Source: Bradysia coprophila
Lineage: Eukaryota; Arthropoda; Insecta; Diptera; Sciaridae
Reading direction: 5' to 3'
Length of the DNA stretch: 64,000 nucleotides
NCBI RefSeq assembly: GCF_014529535.1
Contig: NW_023503823.1
Span: 1,178,001 to 1,242,000, forward strand
Made by a program: the position numbers and the translations under genes. The notes beneath the pieces were generated by a model, which had not been told where the DNA came from, searched no databases, and saw nothing but the letters and a program-made list of their open reading frames with translations. This document shows, one piece after another, positions 22,272-34,700 of the stretch (positions within the stretch are counted from its first letter, which is position 1; every line of letters begins with the position of its first letter).

Positions 22272-24684
22272 ATGGAGTGGACATGGTCAACGACAATAAG
22301 TTTGGTCACTATAATAGCCTCCATGGCATTGTACTTCATTGCTCGTTATTTTGTAAAGAAATATGAGCGCTATAAAAAATCCCCACCTGGTAAGCTTAAG
22401 CTCTGAACTTTTAATGAAAAACAATTATTTCGTGTTTTTTTAGGTCCTTGGGGACTTCCAGTAATTGGATCCTTATTGACATTGAATAGAGAGAATGCTA
22501 TTTTGAAAATTCAAGAGTACAAGAAAACCTATGGAAAAATATTTTCAATGAACGTCGGAAACTTCAGGTGATTTATTGTGCGGTGGATGAACGCTTCTAA
22601 ACGTTTAACGGGATCATGTAATTTTGACGATTTTAATGTTGTGACTTCAATTTGGTGCAAAAGTTCAAAAAATTGGAAATACACAGTGCTGCCTTTAGCT
22701 TTTGGGCGCCATCGAGCAATTGGAAAAATAGACGCCCATTTATTAAAGTTAAATTTTTTTGAATGATTTCGGGCGCAATTTATTTCTGCTCTACTTCGGG
22801 CTCTACACGGGCATTTGCTCATTTTGCCCTTATGGAAAAGGCGGCACTGGCAACACCAAACACTAACTCTAAATAAACTCTAATTCCGTAAAAAAAATTG
22901 AATTGTGCTGCTGTGCTGTAAAATATTTCTTATCTTTCTGAAGTGAAAAAATACTTGAATTTTGTATACAGGGTGGCAGTTATAAATGATTACAAACTAA
23001 TACACGAAGCATTTAAGCGTGAAGAATTCCTGGGAAGACCTGATTTTGAATCATACGTGTTGAGAAACGGTGGTTTTAAAAACCGTGGAGTACTATTTTC
23101 GGATGGGACACAAAATTGGCACGAACAAAGGCGTTTTGCGCTTCGAACGTTACGAGATTTCGGTTTCGGTAAACGAACCATGGACGGATTACTGCTTCAG
23201 GAAGTAGAAGAATTGGTTCAGTATTTTAAGTAAGAAGTTTCTGTTGTCAATTGAAATTTTTCGATTTCTTTGTTGTCTGATTTACAGGAAAGAATATATT
23301 GGAAAACCAGTGGACTTAAAGCATAGTTTTAACCGTTCGGTTTTCAACTCTGTGTGGTACATTATCAGTGACCGACGGTTCGAAAGAACAGATCCAGTTT
23401 TCATGAAAATGATATCATTGTTCACTGGGTACGCACTAATTTTAGAAATATTAATTGTCATGAACAGCTGAAAAAAAATGAATTTGATTTGATTCCCGGT
23501 TTTTTTTTACTAATGAAGGCATTTAGATAAAGTAACATTATTTAATGCCGGACATTATTATCTGTGGCCAGCAAAATATAATTTAATTCGCCGTGGATTA
23601 TGGAAGCAGGCGAAAATTATGCACGACACAGCGAAATCTTTTACAAAGACGGTGATCAAAGATCATTTAGATAACTACGATGAGAATGTATCAAAGGATT
23701 TCATTGACGTCTATCTGCACGCTCACAATAAAAGTCCATCTACTGGCTCTGGTTTTTACGGCGAAGAAGGACGTTAGTTCTCAAAAATAACGAATCATGA
23801 ACACGAACCTAAACTTGTGACTTTCGATATTTCAGTGGAAAATTTGAATATACTTCTCCTGGATTTAATAGGCGCTGGAACCGAGACAACAAGCACGACG
23901 TTACTCTGGGCTCTCCTTTTCATGACAAAATATCCAGAGGTGCAGAAGAAATTACACGAAGAAATTGATCTTGTGCTGGGAAAGGATCGTCAGCCGTCAC
24001 GTGACGATAGACTGATGTAGTTTTATATTTCTTCTGATTATAAAATGCTATTTGTTTTTAATAATTTCAATTGATTTGAAAATTTAGGATGCCATATTTA
24101 GAAGCTTTTACCAATGAAGTTCATCGAAAAAGCTCTATCATTCCAATGTCGGTGTATCATAAAGTTTTGAAAGACTGCGGTAAGTGTTTAGTGTGTAGCT
24201 ACTTTAATGCACTTAAGTATCAAGCTTTTCTAAACTCTTTACAATTCGTTAAAAAAAACTCTTCAGATTTTGGCGGATATTTTTTCGAGAAAAATACGAT
24301 TGTCTATGCAAACATTTACGATGCTCATCACGATAAGGAGTTTTGGGGTGATCCAGAAGTATTTAGACCAGAACGGTTCTTAGATTCTACTGGAACAAAA
24401 GTTGTGCCGAAAAAAGCTCTGATGCCATTTTCTACAGGTTTTTTTTTCAATTTTTTTTCGATCGTTCTCTTTTTTTAAATCATTTTCTCAATAAATTTAC
24501 AGGGAAACGAATTTGTTTAGGTGAAACAATGGCGAGAGATTCACTGTTTTATTTTCTCTGTGGACTTTTACAAAGCTTTACATTTGAGTTAGATCCTTCG
24601 AGTGCTTCAGTGGACATAGACACTCCGAAACCAAATTTTGTCAAAGCACCACACAATTTTAAAATCATTATGTCGTCACGTTGA
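22272..24684 (+). CDS. cytochrome P450, CYP2 clan, complete, nine exons
   Basis: A heme-thiolate monooxygenase, anchored in the endoplasmic reticulum by its N-terminus, that uses electrons from P450 reductase. Exons are 22272-22389, 22444-22567, 22972-23229, 23288-23428, 23519-23772, 23836-24016, 24088-24179, 24267-24437 and 24503-24684. All introns are GT-AG and the joined frame gives 506 codons plus TGA, a normal microsomal P450 length. Visible features are a membrane anchor at about residues 7-27, the hinge SPPGPWGLPVIG (37-48), C-helix WHEQR (130-134), I-helix AGTETTS (312-318), K-helix ExxR as EVHR (369-372), PERF (424-427) and the heme loop FSTGKRICLG with the axial Cys at 451. WHEQRRFALRTLRDFGFGK is typical of insect CYP2-clan families. 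CYP304, 303 or 305 are possible, but I cannot assign the family. Intron 2 (404 bp) is enlarged by a hAT-type MITE, while the others are 54-90 bp. The substrate is unknown. Nothing suggests a pseudogene. Confidence 0.93.
22684..22849. mobile_element. hAT-type MITE in P450 intron 2, copy 2
   Basis: The termini are CAGTGCTGCCTTT and AAAGGCGGCACTG. The element is the inverse-orientation partner of 16422-16587. It explains why this intron is several times longer than the other eight. The 8-bp flanks (gaaataca and gcaacacc) match poorly, so the duplication has decayed or the edges differ. Confidence 0.65.
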
Positions 24685-24685
24685 A

Positions 24686-24691
24686 AATAAA
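24686..24691 (+). terminator. poly(A) signal directly after the P450 stop
   Basis: AATAAA begins two bases after the TGA at 24682-24684. If used, the 3' UTR is extremely short (about 20-30 bases). Confidence 0.45.
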
Positions 24692-25218
24692 TCATTAGGA
24701 AGAGTGCCTTTGCTTACGAATATTTAATTTTTGTCAAAAAAATTAAATCAATTTCAGTTATTTGATTGGCTGAATTTAGCATCAGTGTACGTTCATCTGA
24801 TGGAAATTGTCAGCTTTTCCAAAATGGCAGCTGTGTGTCATTTTGTTTTACTCTTAAAATATTCCACTCACGAAACTTTACAACTTGACCTTTGGAACCA
24901 ACTCTGTATTTTACCTATATCCTGAGATCAAGCCAAAATCCCTAATCCTAACCCTAAATTTGGATTACATTTCCAAGATGGCGGATGTCGGCCATTTTGT
25001 TGGGTCTCTCAAATATTCTACTCATAAAACTCTATAGCTTACTCTTTGGAACCAACTCTCTATCTGCCCGACAACAACCAATATATTTTTAGCCCCGTAC
25101 GAAGTACTGGGGGCTTATAAGATTAATATGCCGTTTGTAACACGTCGAATTGGAAGCAGACAGTAAGGGCAAAGCTTTTGGTTATGTTCATAGATGACGA
25201 ATCCGCAATAAAAAAAAT

Positions 25219-25273
25219 GTCCGTCCGTCCGTCCGTCCGTCCGTCCGTCCGTCCGTCCGTCCGTCCGTCCGTG
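25219..25273 (+). repeat. (TCCG)n microsatellite, about 13 units
   Basis: An uninterrupted run of the tetramer gtcc/tccg lies within the 25091-26315 element. Confidence 0.9.
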
Positions 25274-25559
25274 ACCCCTCTAGCTTGAGCAAATCACAAC
25301 CTTTTTTCAAAATTCTTTTTTTCCCCGATTGGTATCGACAAAAGTAAGGTCAAGTTCGAAAATGGGCATGGTAGGGTCGGCCCTTACAGAGCTAGGGCCC
25401 TATAGGTGTTTTTCAGTCTTTCGACGATATCTACCGAAATACGCACGTAATAGCTGCTTGTGATATATCAAATGAAAGGTATTGACGAGTAGAACAAAGT
25501 TGCTGAACATTGTTTTTGTGTAGGATGCAACGCGAGCTTGTTGGGAGGGCTCAAAGGTC

Positions 25560-26290
25560 GTTACTCGGCCCCAAGTGTTTTTTCCACATAAATCGAGTAA
25601 ATCTCATCCGATTTTGCTAGATTTAGTTTTTTATGGAAGGTAATTGAATACCGAAAAGAACGTGGCGAAAAAAGTTTCAAATTTGGGCCCTTGGACTAAG
25701 GCCGCTACTCGGCCCTAAGTGTTTTTTGCACATAAATCGAGTAAATCTCATCCGATTTTGCTAGATTTTGTTTTATTTGAGAGATAATTGAATACCGAAT
25801 AGAATGATGGCAAAAAATGTTTCAAATTTGGGCCCTTGGACTAAGGCCGCTACTCGGCCCTAAGTGTTTTTTGCACATAAATCGAGTAAATCTCATCCGA
25901 TTTTGCTAGATTTTGTTTCATTTGAGAGATAGTTGAATGCCGAATAGAATGATGGCAAAAAAAGTTTCAAATTTGGGCCATTGGACTAAGGCCGCTACTC
26001 GGCCCTAAGTGTTTTTTGCACATAAATCGAGTAAATCTCATCCGATTTTGCTAGATTTAGTTTTTTATGGAAGGTAATTGAATACCGAAAAGAACGTGGC
26101 GAAAAAAGTTTAAAATTTGGGCCCTTGGACTAAGGCCGCTACTCGGCCCTAAGTGTTTTTTGTACATAAATCGACTAAATCTCAACCGATTTTGCTAGTT
26201 TCTGTTTCATTTGAGAGATAATTGAATACCGAATGGAATAAAGGCAAAAAATTTTGGGTTTCTAAAATAATATCGTAAATTGTTGGTTTT
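25560..26290 (+). repeat. five tandem units of about 145 bp
   Basis: The motif actcggccc(t/c)aagtgtttttt, then cataaatcgagtaaatctca, recurs with unit starts at 25560, 25704, 25849, 25994 and 26138. Units alternate between two internal variants, agttttttatggaaggtaat and tgtt(t/c)catttgagagataat, which suggests higher-order amplification. Confidence 0.85.
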
Positions 26291-26400
26291 ATTTGAGAGG
26301 TACTTCGTACGGGCTTTCGTAATTGCGCTATGCGCAATTTTAAAAATGAACACTTTCAGTAAATTTGACCATGCCCAACTTGACTTGCATTTTGGTAACA

Positions 26401-26500
26401 GACGCATTAGAGGGTTGTAGACGTATTAGGGTTCCGGGCGTATTACGGCTACGGACGTATTATGGTTACGGACGAAATAGGATTACGGATCGTACGGGGC
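26401..26500 (+). repeat. 17-18 bp minisatellite, about 5 units
   Basis: Imperfect copies of cgtattagggttccgg or cgtattatggttacgga follow one another up to cgaaataggattacgga. This is non-coding. Confidence 0.7.
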
Positions 26501-27480
26501 TAAGTCGCAGCAAACGCTCCGACTGTTCTGATGCCTTGTTTTACTATTTGACATGTGGGGTGGTAAAAATTGGACCAAAATGAGGACGCGTACAGCAATT
26601 GTCTTTTGTTAAGTGACAACTGTCACAGTTTGCTATCCATCTCTCTCCTCTACCCATGTCTGCGATATGGGTAGACTTTCGAAAATTCGCTAGTTGCTGT
26701 ATACGTGCTCTTACTCCAACATACCGGTTGCCTCTCGGTAAGGTATTACAGGGAAATTTGTGATTACAGGTCAAAAAATAGGTTCAAATCAAATTAGAAC
26801 GAAACAGAACGATACCCACTAAAATTGTTATACGCGCTCTAGGTTATTAATAAGATAGATGTCTGATCAAACGTTTCAAAACATGGAAATTTGCCAAAAC
26901 GAGAGGAACATAATGATTTGAGAAATTATAAATATTTTGCTTGTCACATTGAACGCTCGACTCTATTAAAAATACTTGTAACCCGCTGGAAATGTATTAC
27001 GTGTGCACTACGCACTTGTCACCAATATCTATACAGTTTGTACCTTTTGGTGATACTATCTTTCCGTTACCCGTTGCACTTGCAGCAAATCAAAGACAAT
27101 GTGAGAAAAGCTTTGGTTTTTGTTCTGGAAAAAGTTTTGTAACCGCCATCTATGAAAAATGTTGCGATATAATGTCCTGATATGTTTATTGTTTGTGTAT
27201 TGGAAAAGTTTTTACAACCGCCATCTATTAAAACTGTTATTTATCATTTTATTGTTATACCGTGTTTTAAATCATTTATGACTTCATAAAGTTACACGAA
27301 AGAAAGAGTATTGACGAACAATGGACAAATTCGTAAATTTTTCTCATTGAATTGTGTCAAAAATCAGTCAAAACTAAAAGTACATAGATCTGTTGATGCC
27401 GTTGCAGAAGAATGTTTATATTGTGCAATGCATTATGTAGCGTTTTTCACGTCAAACAAGGGGAGTCCGGTGATGTTTTG
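26501..27480. other. intergenic region upstream of frizzled
   Basis: Contains a diffuse inverted pair (cgtacagcaatt near 26588 and gttgctgtatacg near 26694). A direct repeat of ccgccatctat flanked by gaaaaagtttt lies near 27116-27170 and 27190-27245. No gene seen. Confidence 0.4.
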
Positions 27481-27906
27481 AGAGCGATGCGAGAGAGTGC
27501 GAAAAAAGAGAGACTCCGAATACTCTGTCTATTTTCGTTGAGTTATCCATATTGAAACCGGTTCTCGGAGAAAGACGTTAGTTGTCTACCGTGCTTTGTC
27601 GAAGACTGTCGTCGGTCGGTTCATAAAAATTATAAAGAAAAGATTAAAATAATTAAATTAAAAACGCCATTCTCGACTGTGTTGTAGCGCGTCCGTTCAC
27701 ATAATTATACAGAAAATCATTATTATGTGCTCCGTTTCGACGAAAAATAATTTTCGGTTCGCGTTGATTGCACCTAAAAAGGATACATCTCAACAGTGAA
27801 CGAAATAGAAAAGAAGTTACTTCTTCATCAGTGTTCGCGACAGTGCTCTTGTGTACAACATAAGGTTATATGTGTTGATGTGCATTTTCCATTGCCGCTG
27901 GATAAA
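27480..27906 (+). promoter_or_regulatory. probable fz promoter/5' UTR region
   Basis: Just upstream of the fz start codon, the DNA is less AT-rich and has GAGA-type runs (gagagcgatgcgagagagtg, then aagagagactccg, near 27480-27515). A leader without ATG-initiated long frames follows. No TATA box is obvious. The exact start of transcription is not determined, and earlier non-coding exons are possible. Confidence 0.3.
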
Positions 27907-28719
27907 ATGGCGTGCACAAAAAATGTGTTGATGTTATTGTTGATTGGGGGTGTTTTACTGGGCTATGTGAATGTGTCTTATTGTGTCGAGAGCAGCATTG
28001 AAAATCACGACTTGTATAAAGATAGTAAATGTGAACCGATCACAATACCAATATGTATGGACATACCATACAATTTGACCATAATGCCAAATATGCTTGG
28101 TCACACGCAACAGAATGAGGCTGGACATGAAGTCCATCAATTTGCTCCGTTAGTTAAAATTGACTGTAGTCCTGATCTACAGTTTTTCTTGTGTTTAGTG
28201 TATGTACCGTTGTGTACCATATTAGATCAACCAATACCGCCGTGTCGAAGCTTGTGCGAAAGTGGTACGTACAAAATAAATGGTTTCCTTTTTGCAGTTG
28301 AAATTCATAATCTCATATGAAGGACATTCAGTCCTGGGAATGGGATTACATTTTTCGACAGCAAAAACGAAACTTGCAGCTGCAGCGAAAGCAAAAAATG
28401 CTGTCATTGCACTGCAACGTTTTGTGTTTCTATTCATTTAGCGCGAATGTGTGAACATGTGATGCGAACATTTGACTTCGACTGGCCGGAAAATTTGGAA
28501 TGTTCAAAATTTCCGGAAAGTGGCGGTGACCAAATTTGTGTCGCTCAAAATACGACCAATGCTGCACCGACTGCAACGAATGTCGGCACCAGACTGGGAA
28601 TACCACATACTCGACGACCCAACGGATTCGTTGGACCACATCGGAACATGCGATTTGTTTGTCCGGTACAGTTGAAAACACCACCAGGACTAGGATATTC
28701 GTTACATATTGGTGGAGAG
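27907..28719 (+). CDS. fz: fz exons 1 and 2 (signal peptide, CRD, linker)
   Basis: Exon 1 ends at 28264 before GTACGT, in phase 1 within the Ala of CESA-RMC. The 177-bp intron ends in ttcatttag, and exon 2 (28442-28719) ends before GTGAGA in phase 0. The split leaves seven CRD cysteines in exon 1 and three in exon 2 (123, 140, 152). The Thr/Asn-rich linker after residue 155 is the least conserved part. Confidence 0.93.
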
Positions 28720-31700
28720 GTGAGAAATTTCAATTTTATTTGTTGTAAAAGTCAGAATATTGCTTTTAAATGAATCAGAAGTGAAGTTGACGACTTTCGG
28801 TAATCGGTAAAAAAGAACAATCATTTTAACTCTTAGCAACTACAAGGTAGTTACTACCTGTGTGGTGCAAAACAATTAAAATGTTCGAATTTCTTATTGC
28901 TATGAAACCAACGCCCCAACCACCAAAAATTAATCACTCAGTCTACTGTACTCGTAAATAATCCTACGATTCGAAACTTTCAGCAAAGTCAAGCGAAGTG
29001 TAAATTGCTATAATTTGCTATCACATCTACACATCCCCAAACTCTGTGCCAATCATAATAATCGTTACCCTCGTCTTAACCCTTTTCGAAGACAATGTTA
29101 AACTGCGATAGTTTATCTGGTTGCCACTGTGGTATGAGAAGTTGTTTTAGTTTATGTTTAATGCATGGAAACGGTACGAAATACACAAGTTGATAATTAC
29201 AAGATAACTTAGCACATTATTTGAATAATTAAGGTGGAAAGATGATGTTTCTGATGGTGTTATTATTGTTGTTGGGGCCGTCGAATTAAGTTTTTACCTT
29301 GAAATACCATGGAAAATATTCAAATTCGGGAAAAGCGTATTTGTGTTGCGGTGTTTCGCTGTTAGTGAATGGGGCAACCTTTTAAAGGGTTTCTGTTTCC
29401 ATTAACAAACTTACATTTTCTTGTGAGACTTGAAGAAAAAGTAAAATTTTCGAGGTCTACTAAAATGTCGGTTTTAAGCTGCTACACAAGTACAACAACT
29501 GTACCACGCAATCAAAAATTACCAATAAAAATTTCAAGGATTGGAGCCTAAGCTTAAAGGTTTAAAGGTTCAAGCCAATTTTGAATCAAGTTGCTGGCTA
29601 GGAGTTATATAAGTGGAGGGATTGGCTGATCTCACGACTTTCGTATTTTGTTCTACCAAATTCAAAATCAAGCAAAAACTTTGTAATCTCAGCACAATTC
29701 GATATTTCGTTGCCCTGTCAAAACTTTAAGTGCATAGCGATGTCATCTGTTACTTCTTGCGATTGAAATATCGGCTTGTGTTTTATAGAAAATCTTGTAC
29801 TTCGTTAGTTAAAAATTTATTTTGCTTCATATGAAGACACTTGCTGGATTCTACTGCTCATTTTATCGTCGTTGGCGACAGCAGATGATAAACCTTTTCT
29901 GATAGTTTTTAATTTGAGTTTCTGATTTTACCAAATATTTCGACTACTTTTCTGATAGGTCACAAGTTTCTGTTTAATATTGACGTAGGCTGACACTGTC
30001 ACACCATCATGTTAGGAATCTAATGAGACTTACAAATCACTCGTCAATCAAATTTGCGAAAATTATCCAATATCTTCTACCAAATTCTATGAAATTTGTG
30101 AAGTCACTCTCTGCATTCTGCTAGAAAGTCGACGGTTCTTTTAAATTTAGTAACAAACAATAATTGTTCTTTCCATTTGTACAGACAGTCTATGATTTCG
30201 TATCGTACTTCCACTGATAAACAATTTGTGTCTCTTGCTCGTGACACCTTTTGTTTCAAACCTCTAATAGTCGATTGTCATGGCAAATTTAGTCCTGAAT
30301 TCCGTTCGCTATTGCCTTGACGCCCTCTGTTAGAATGAAAAGACTAAAATTTACCATTAAAAGGGAAAGCTTCCACAAATCATTCGACAGGGTAAGCAGG
30401 GTTCACATTCATTCTGAGGCAGTATCACTATTTTCCGAATCACAAATCGACGATCCTTTCAATCCCCATTCAAATATTGTTTGTCTGACAAAGTATTGGA
30501 AAACCCTTCATTCGAATAACAAAAGAACTTATTGCTAAGAATTACTTGAGTCTCCTAAAATAATTAGGAAATTAGGCTTTCATTATCCTAAACAACTCTC
30601 AGATGATATAGCCTTAATTGACGTAATGAAAGCGGTCGTCTGTTTACCGATGCATAAAATATTTGGAAGAGGAATAAATTGGGATTTCATATAATGGAAA
30701 TAATATCAAGTAGCTCTACCCCGCGAAAATATTCCAAACATTTGCCCGAATCAATCATCTGTTATGATACGAAAAATTCTCGGAAAAATTTCGAAAAATA
30801 GAAATTGCCAAACGTATCGAACAGAAAAACAAACAAGGACATTAAGGACGATAAACAAACATTATTTTGGAAATAAATACGGCTCCTTTAAATAATCATT
30901 CCCATTTAGAGATGAAATTCAACACAAAAACACAATATCAATGTAGCAACGTATATATCAGTTATGTACACCGCCATAAATAGGGCTATTTAATACATTA
31001 TAAATGAGGACTGAAAGTTATCACGGTTTGGAATAAACAACGCAGAGAAAAAATAGGAAAAGAAATTGGCTTTGTTACATACAAACCACGATGTACAAAA
31101 GAAAAATGACTCCGGCAAAATGGAGTTGGTTTCTATCGAGAACGGAGAACATCCATCGATAAGTGTATCCATTATGATATACGTTAGTCGGTTAGTGTTT
31201 CTTTCTCCACCAACTCGACAATGAAATCTATTGAATGGGATTTGATATCGTTCTGCGATCTTGTTATTCCATCCATGTGTTTTGATGTTGGAATCAATAT
31301 CCATTGGAGGTACATCGACTGAGAGAGTATTGTTGTCGACATTTTCTCGTTTCTGTTTTTTTTCTGTTATTTTCTTTTCCACGCCGTGGAACGTTTTCAA
31401 TTTACGGGTTACGGAAACTGTAATGGATTTGTGATTTGATTGGTTGATGGAGATAAAACTTTTTATTGATAGATGACGATGGTGACACTTATTACGGAAT
31501 GTTGGGCATGCAATTATAATAATTAGAGTCAGTAAGTTACGGCTTGACGCGACTTGTTTCAGTTAAATCGATAAACAAAATAAAATTCGATTTTTGTTCT
31601 TCATTTTTTGGCAAACCCCATCCCATTCATTGATCCATAAAAGTGCATTTTTTTTGAAAACTAAAGGCTCGAGAAGTACTAGACTTTAGCATTCCTTCTA

Positions 31701-34700
31701 AAAGTCACAAAATCCTTACGCGAAACGTCATTATTCGACTTTTAGAGGCCTACCAGAAGCTTCATCCCAACAAAAATTAAATTGATAGTGGCCTTTAGGG
31801 CTCCCGATCTCTCCAGGCATATATTTTATAAGTCAACACCCATAACAATGGTTCCGATTGTTGGAAATCGATTTTGCAAGTGTACCAAACAGGAAACAGG
31901 AATTAAAGTTTGGGATTGCTTGATCTTTAGCAGAGCAAAAGAGAAGTTTTTTTTACAATTATTGACACGACATTCGAACATACGCTCTCGATATATCGAG
32001 TTATGTTATAGTTGCCATCAGAATAACACGAGTGAGTTCATGTGAATCGTTGACAACGTGTGAAATCAACGTCAAACACAATAGCACTAAAGGTGTAAAT
32101 TTACCAACGTAATTGATCGCCGTGGCACAGTTCGATAACGTACTACGCTTGCCATGGTTATACAATCCACCCAGACGATATTATTTACCTGTACACCACA
32201 TTATTACGGTATAAATATTAATTGAGATAACCACAAACGTTGGCATTTATAACAATCAAGCGGCACATGGTATACCTACCAGATACCTATTCCGGTCTTT
32301 AACAGATCGATTTAAGGCAATGTGTGCAGAATAATATCCAACACCCACACTCAATATTTCACATTTCCATAATAGGAATCTTGTTTGTCGTGCGGCCTCT
32401 CCTCCCATCGACTGTATATATCGTCAACGAAATTATGTGCTAATGGAAATCGTTATCACCTGTCAAAATTATGTGCCTCATTGGATTTTCGATAAGAAAA
32501 ATCTAATTACCACAAAAATGATAGGGAGATTTCGTTTTACGTTTTTTTCTTTTAAAGTTGTAATAAATTGGATGTTTCATAATGCGGTGGATGGATGTGT
32601 AAGATATGCGACCGTGTACGGCCGTTGTTTGTAGATAACGCGGTACCGCTATCTTTGATCGGGCGTAAAAAAAAATTTTCTCTAATTTTGTTTTCATTGA
32701 CATCGAATGACAGTTTATGATTTTGATTGGAATTTAATTAAATTGTTGAGTGAAATTTAATGGTGACAAAAAGGTAAATATTTTGATCGATGGGCTTTTT
32801 CGGTGTGTATACGTTTCATTTTGTTTATTTTACGCTGGATACTGAATACACGCACGGTTATCGTCAAAGTCAATACAAATCCATTGCTTGTTTAAAAACT
32901 GTTTCCGATTTCAATGCACAAATAAACTTTTTCAATTTATTTTCTTGTCGTCTTCTTATATTAGAGAACGTTAGCTTTTTCAACGGTAATTCACTGTCAA
33001 TTCTAATTTAAACCGCTTACGCTAAAACTAACGATAATGCTCGGTCAAGAAACGGCGACCGTTGTAAATGTACGAATGAAATTTCTATTTATTTTGTAAT
33101 TATCAAGAACGGGGTGGAACCAATATTCTGTAATGGAATTCATAGGTTCGAATTCTTAGTAGCAGATGACAGTGGAAAGTGAATAGATTTTTCCAGTTTA
33201 ATCGTGTGCTTTTCACACATCAGATCTACGAATTACTGGGAGGTGCGGGAAAACAGGAAAAGTAGGAAAATATGCAGTTTTTCACGATTTTTTGCCAATA
33301 TTTTTATTAAAAGTAGCTGTCCTGACATCACTAGTAGGACATGCACGGAGGCCACCATCGGGCCAATTGTTGTATGTGCAAACCCGATTTTCTTAAAAAT
33401 TAAATGTTTTATTTCGTCTCGTCAATACCTTTTATTTGACATATCGCACACCATTTTTGAGTTCTGCTTGAAAAAGTATTGAAAAACAGACATTCTCGAC
33501 AATGGCCACTGATTGGTCAAACAGATTTTCCTACAACTGTAATATTCTGATTCGTCTCGTCAATACCTTTCATTTGACATATTGCACTAGAAAATCTAGC
33601 GAAAATAGGCAAAACAAAACAAAAACACAGTTCCGGGAACTTGACTTCAAACTTCTGACGCTGTTTGTAGCACTTCCCGTTGAAGCGCGACAACTTTTTT
33701 TTTACTCTAAAAAGGTAGGGGACACGCAAAACAGAGGTTAACAACGTACAGCTCACAATTACTTTTGATTTTGGGTCTCAAAACAGTCGGCGTATTTGCC
33801 TGTTTCCCGTCATATCATATGCATTCACAATGTCGCCACCGTTTTTGACGTTAGTTTTATCTCTAAAGTTTTAAATACCGCTATAAAGTTACCGCCGTTT
33901 TGCTAACATTCTCTATTGACCAAAAACATCATGTACACTGCAGCTTGTGTTATATTACATTACTGCCAATTACATGTGCTCAATTCACATATCACTAGCT
34001 CCATACCTAGAAATGCACAAAATGAAAGGAAACTCATAAATTTTTATTTCTATCAATGAAATATGTAACATCTTTCGAAAAAGAATGATGTTGCCTGCCA
34101 TAAAAAGTTGAGAAAAATGTTTTAAATTATATTTCTCAAACGTTTGGGTATCAGTGTGGCTCGAACGAAATATATTTGTACCCGAACCCTATACATCGTC
34201 GTCGTCTTCTTATTCTTTTTTTCGTCTTTCTTTTATTTGAAAATAATAATAAAAAAAAATGGTCGGATGGTTCTACCTCTTTAATATATTAAACGAAAAT
34301 ACATTAAGTTTAAAGTTGCTTTATATATATTGTCGTGTATTAAATCGAATCGAGTTTTCGGTTCTCTTTCCATTTCTATTTGTGCAGTGTACACTCATTT
34401 CCAACTATTTTGAGACGAGTATTTAAATTACTGAATTACACAATGCAGAGGACAAAGAGACATGAGACTTTTTAAAATAGAAACAACTGGATTTTAATTA
34501 CATAATTTAGAAAATTACTCCCATTCTTTACGTTGAACACATTCACACTCTGCTCTCATTTATTTTGCTGACGAAGTTCTTACACATACGCTTGTTAAAC
34601 ACATACAAGAGCATCCGTTTTGTTGCTTTCTGACGAAATAATCCTTTTGAGTTATGTTTACCGGACGTCCTCGAACACTTACCACCCTCTTTTCAACCAG

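Larger units (their letters stand above)
25091..26315. mobile_element. inverted-repeat-bounded repeat element with internal satellite
   Basis: The left end agccccgtacgaagtact is matched in inverse by gtacttcgtacgggctt at the right. Between them lie a unique-looking leader with caaagcttttggttatgttc, a TCCG microsatellite and five tandem units of about 145 bp. No protein-coding frame is evident. The element is non-autonomous, of unknown superfamily, and lies 400 bp downstream of the P450. Confidence 0.6.

Noticed and set aside
30990..31400. 136-codon minus-strand frame in fz intron 2
   Set aside because: Begins at TTG, with no domain, and its composition is that of AT-rich random sequence. A nested gene cannot be supported.
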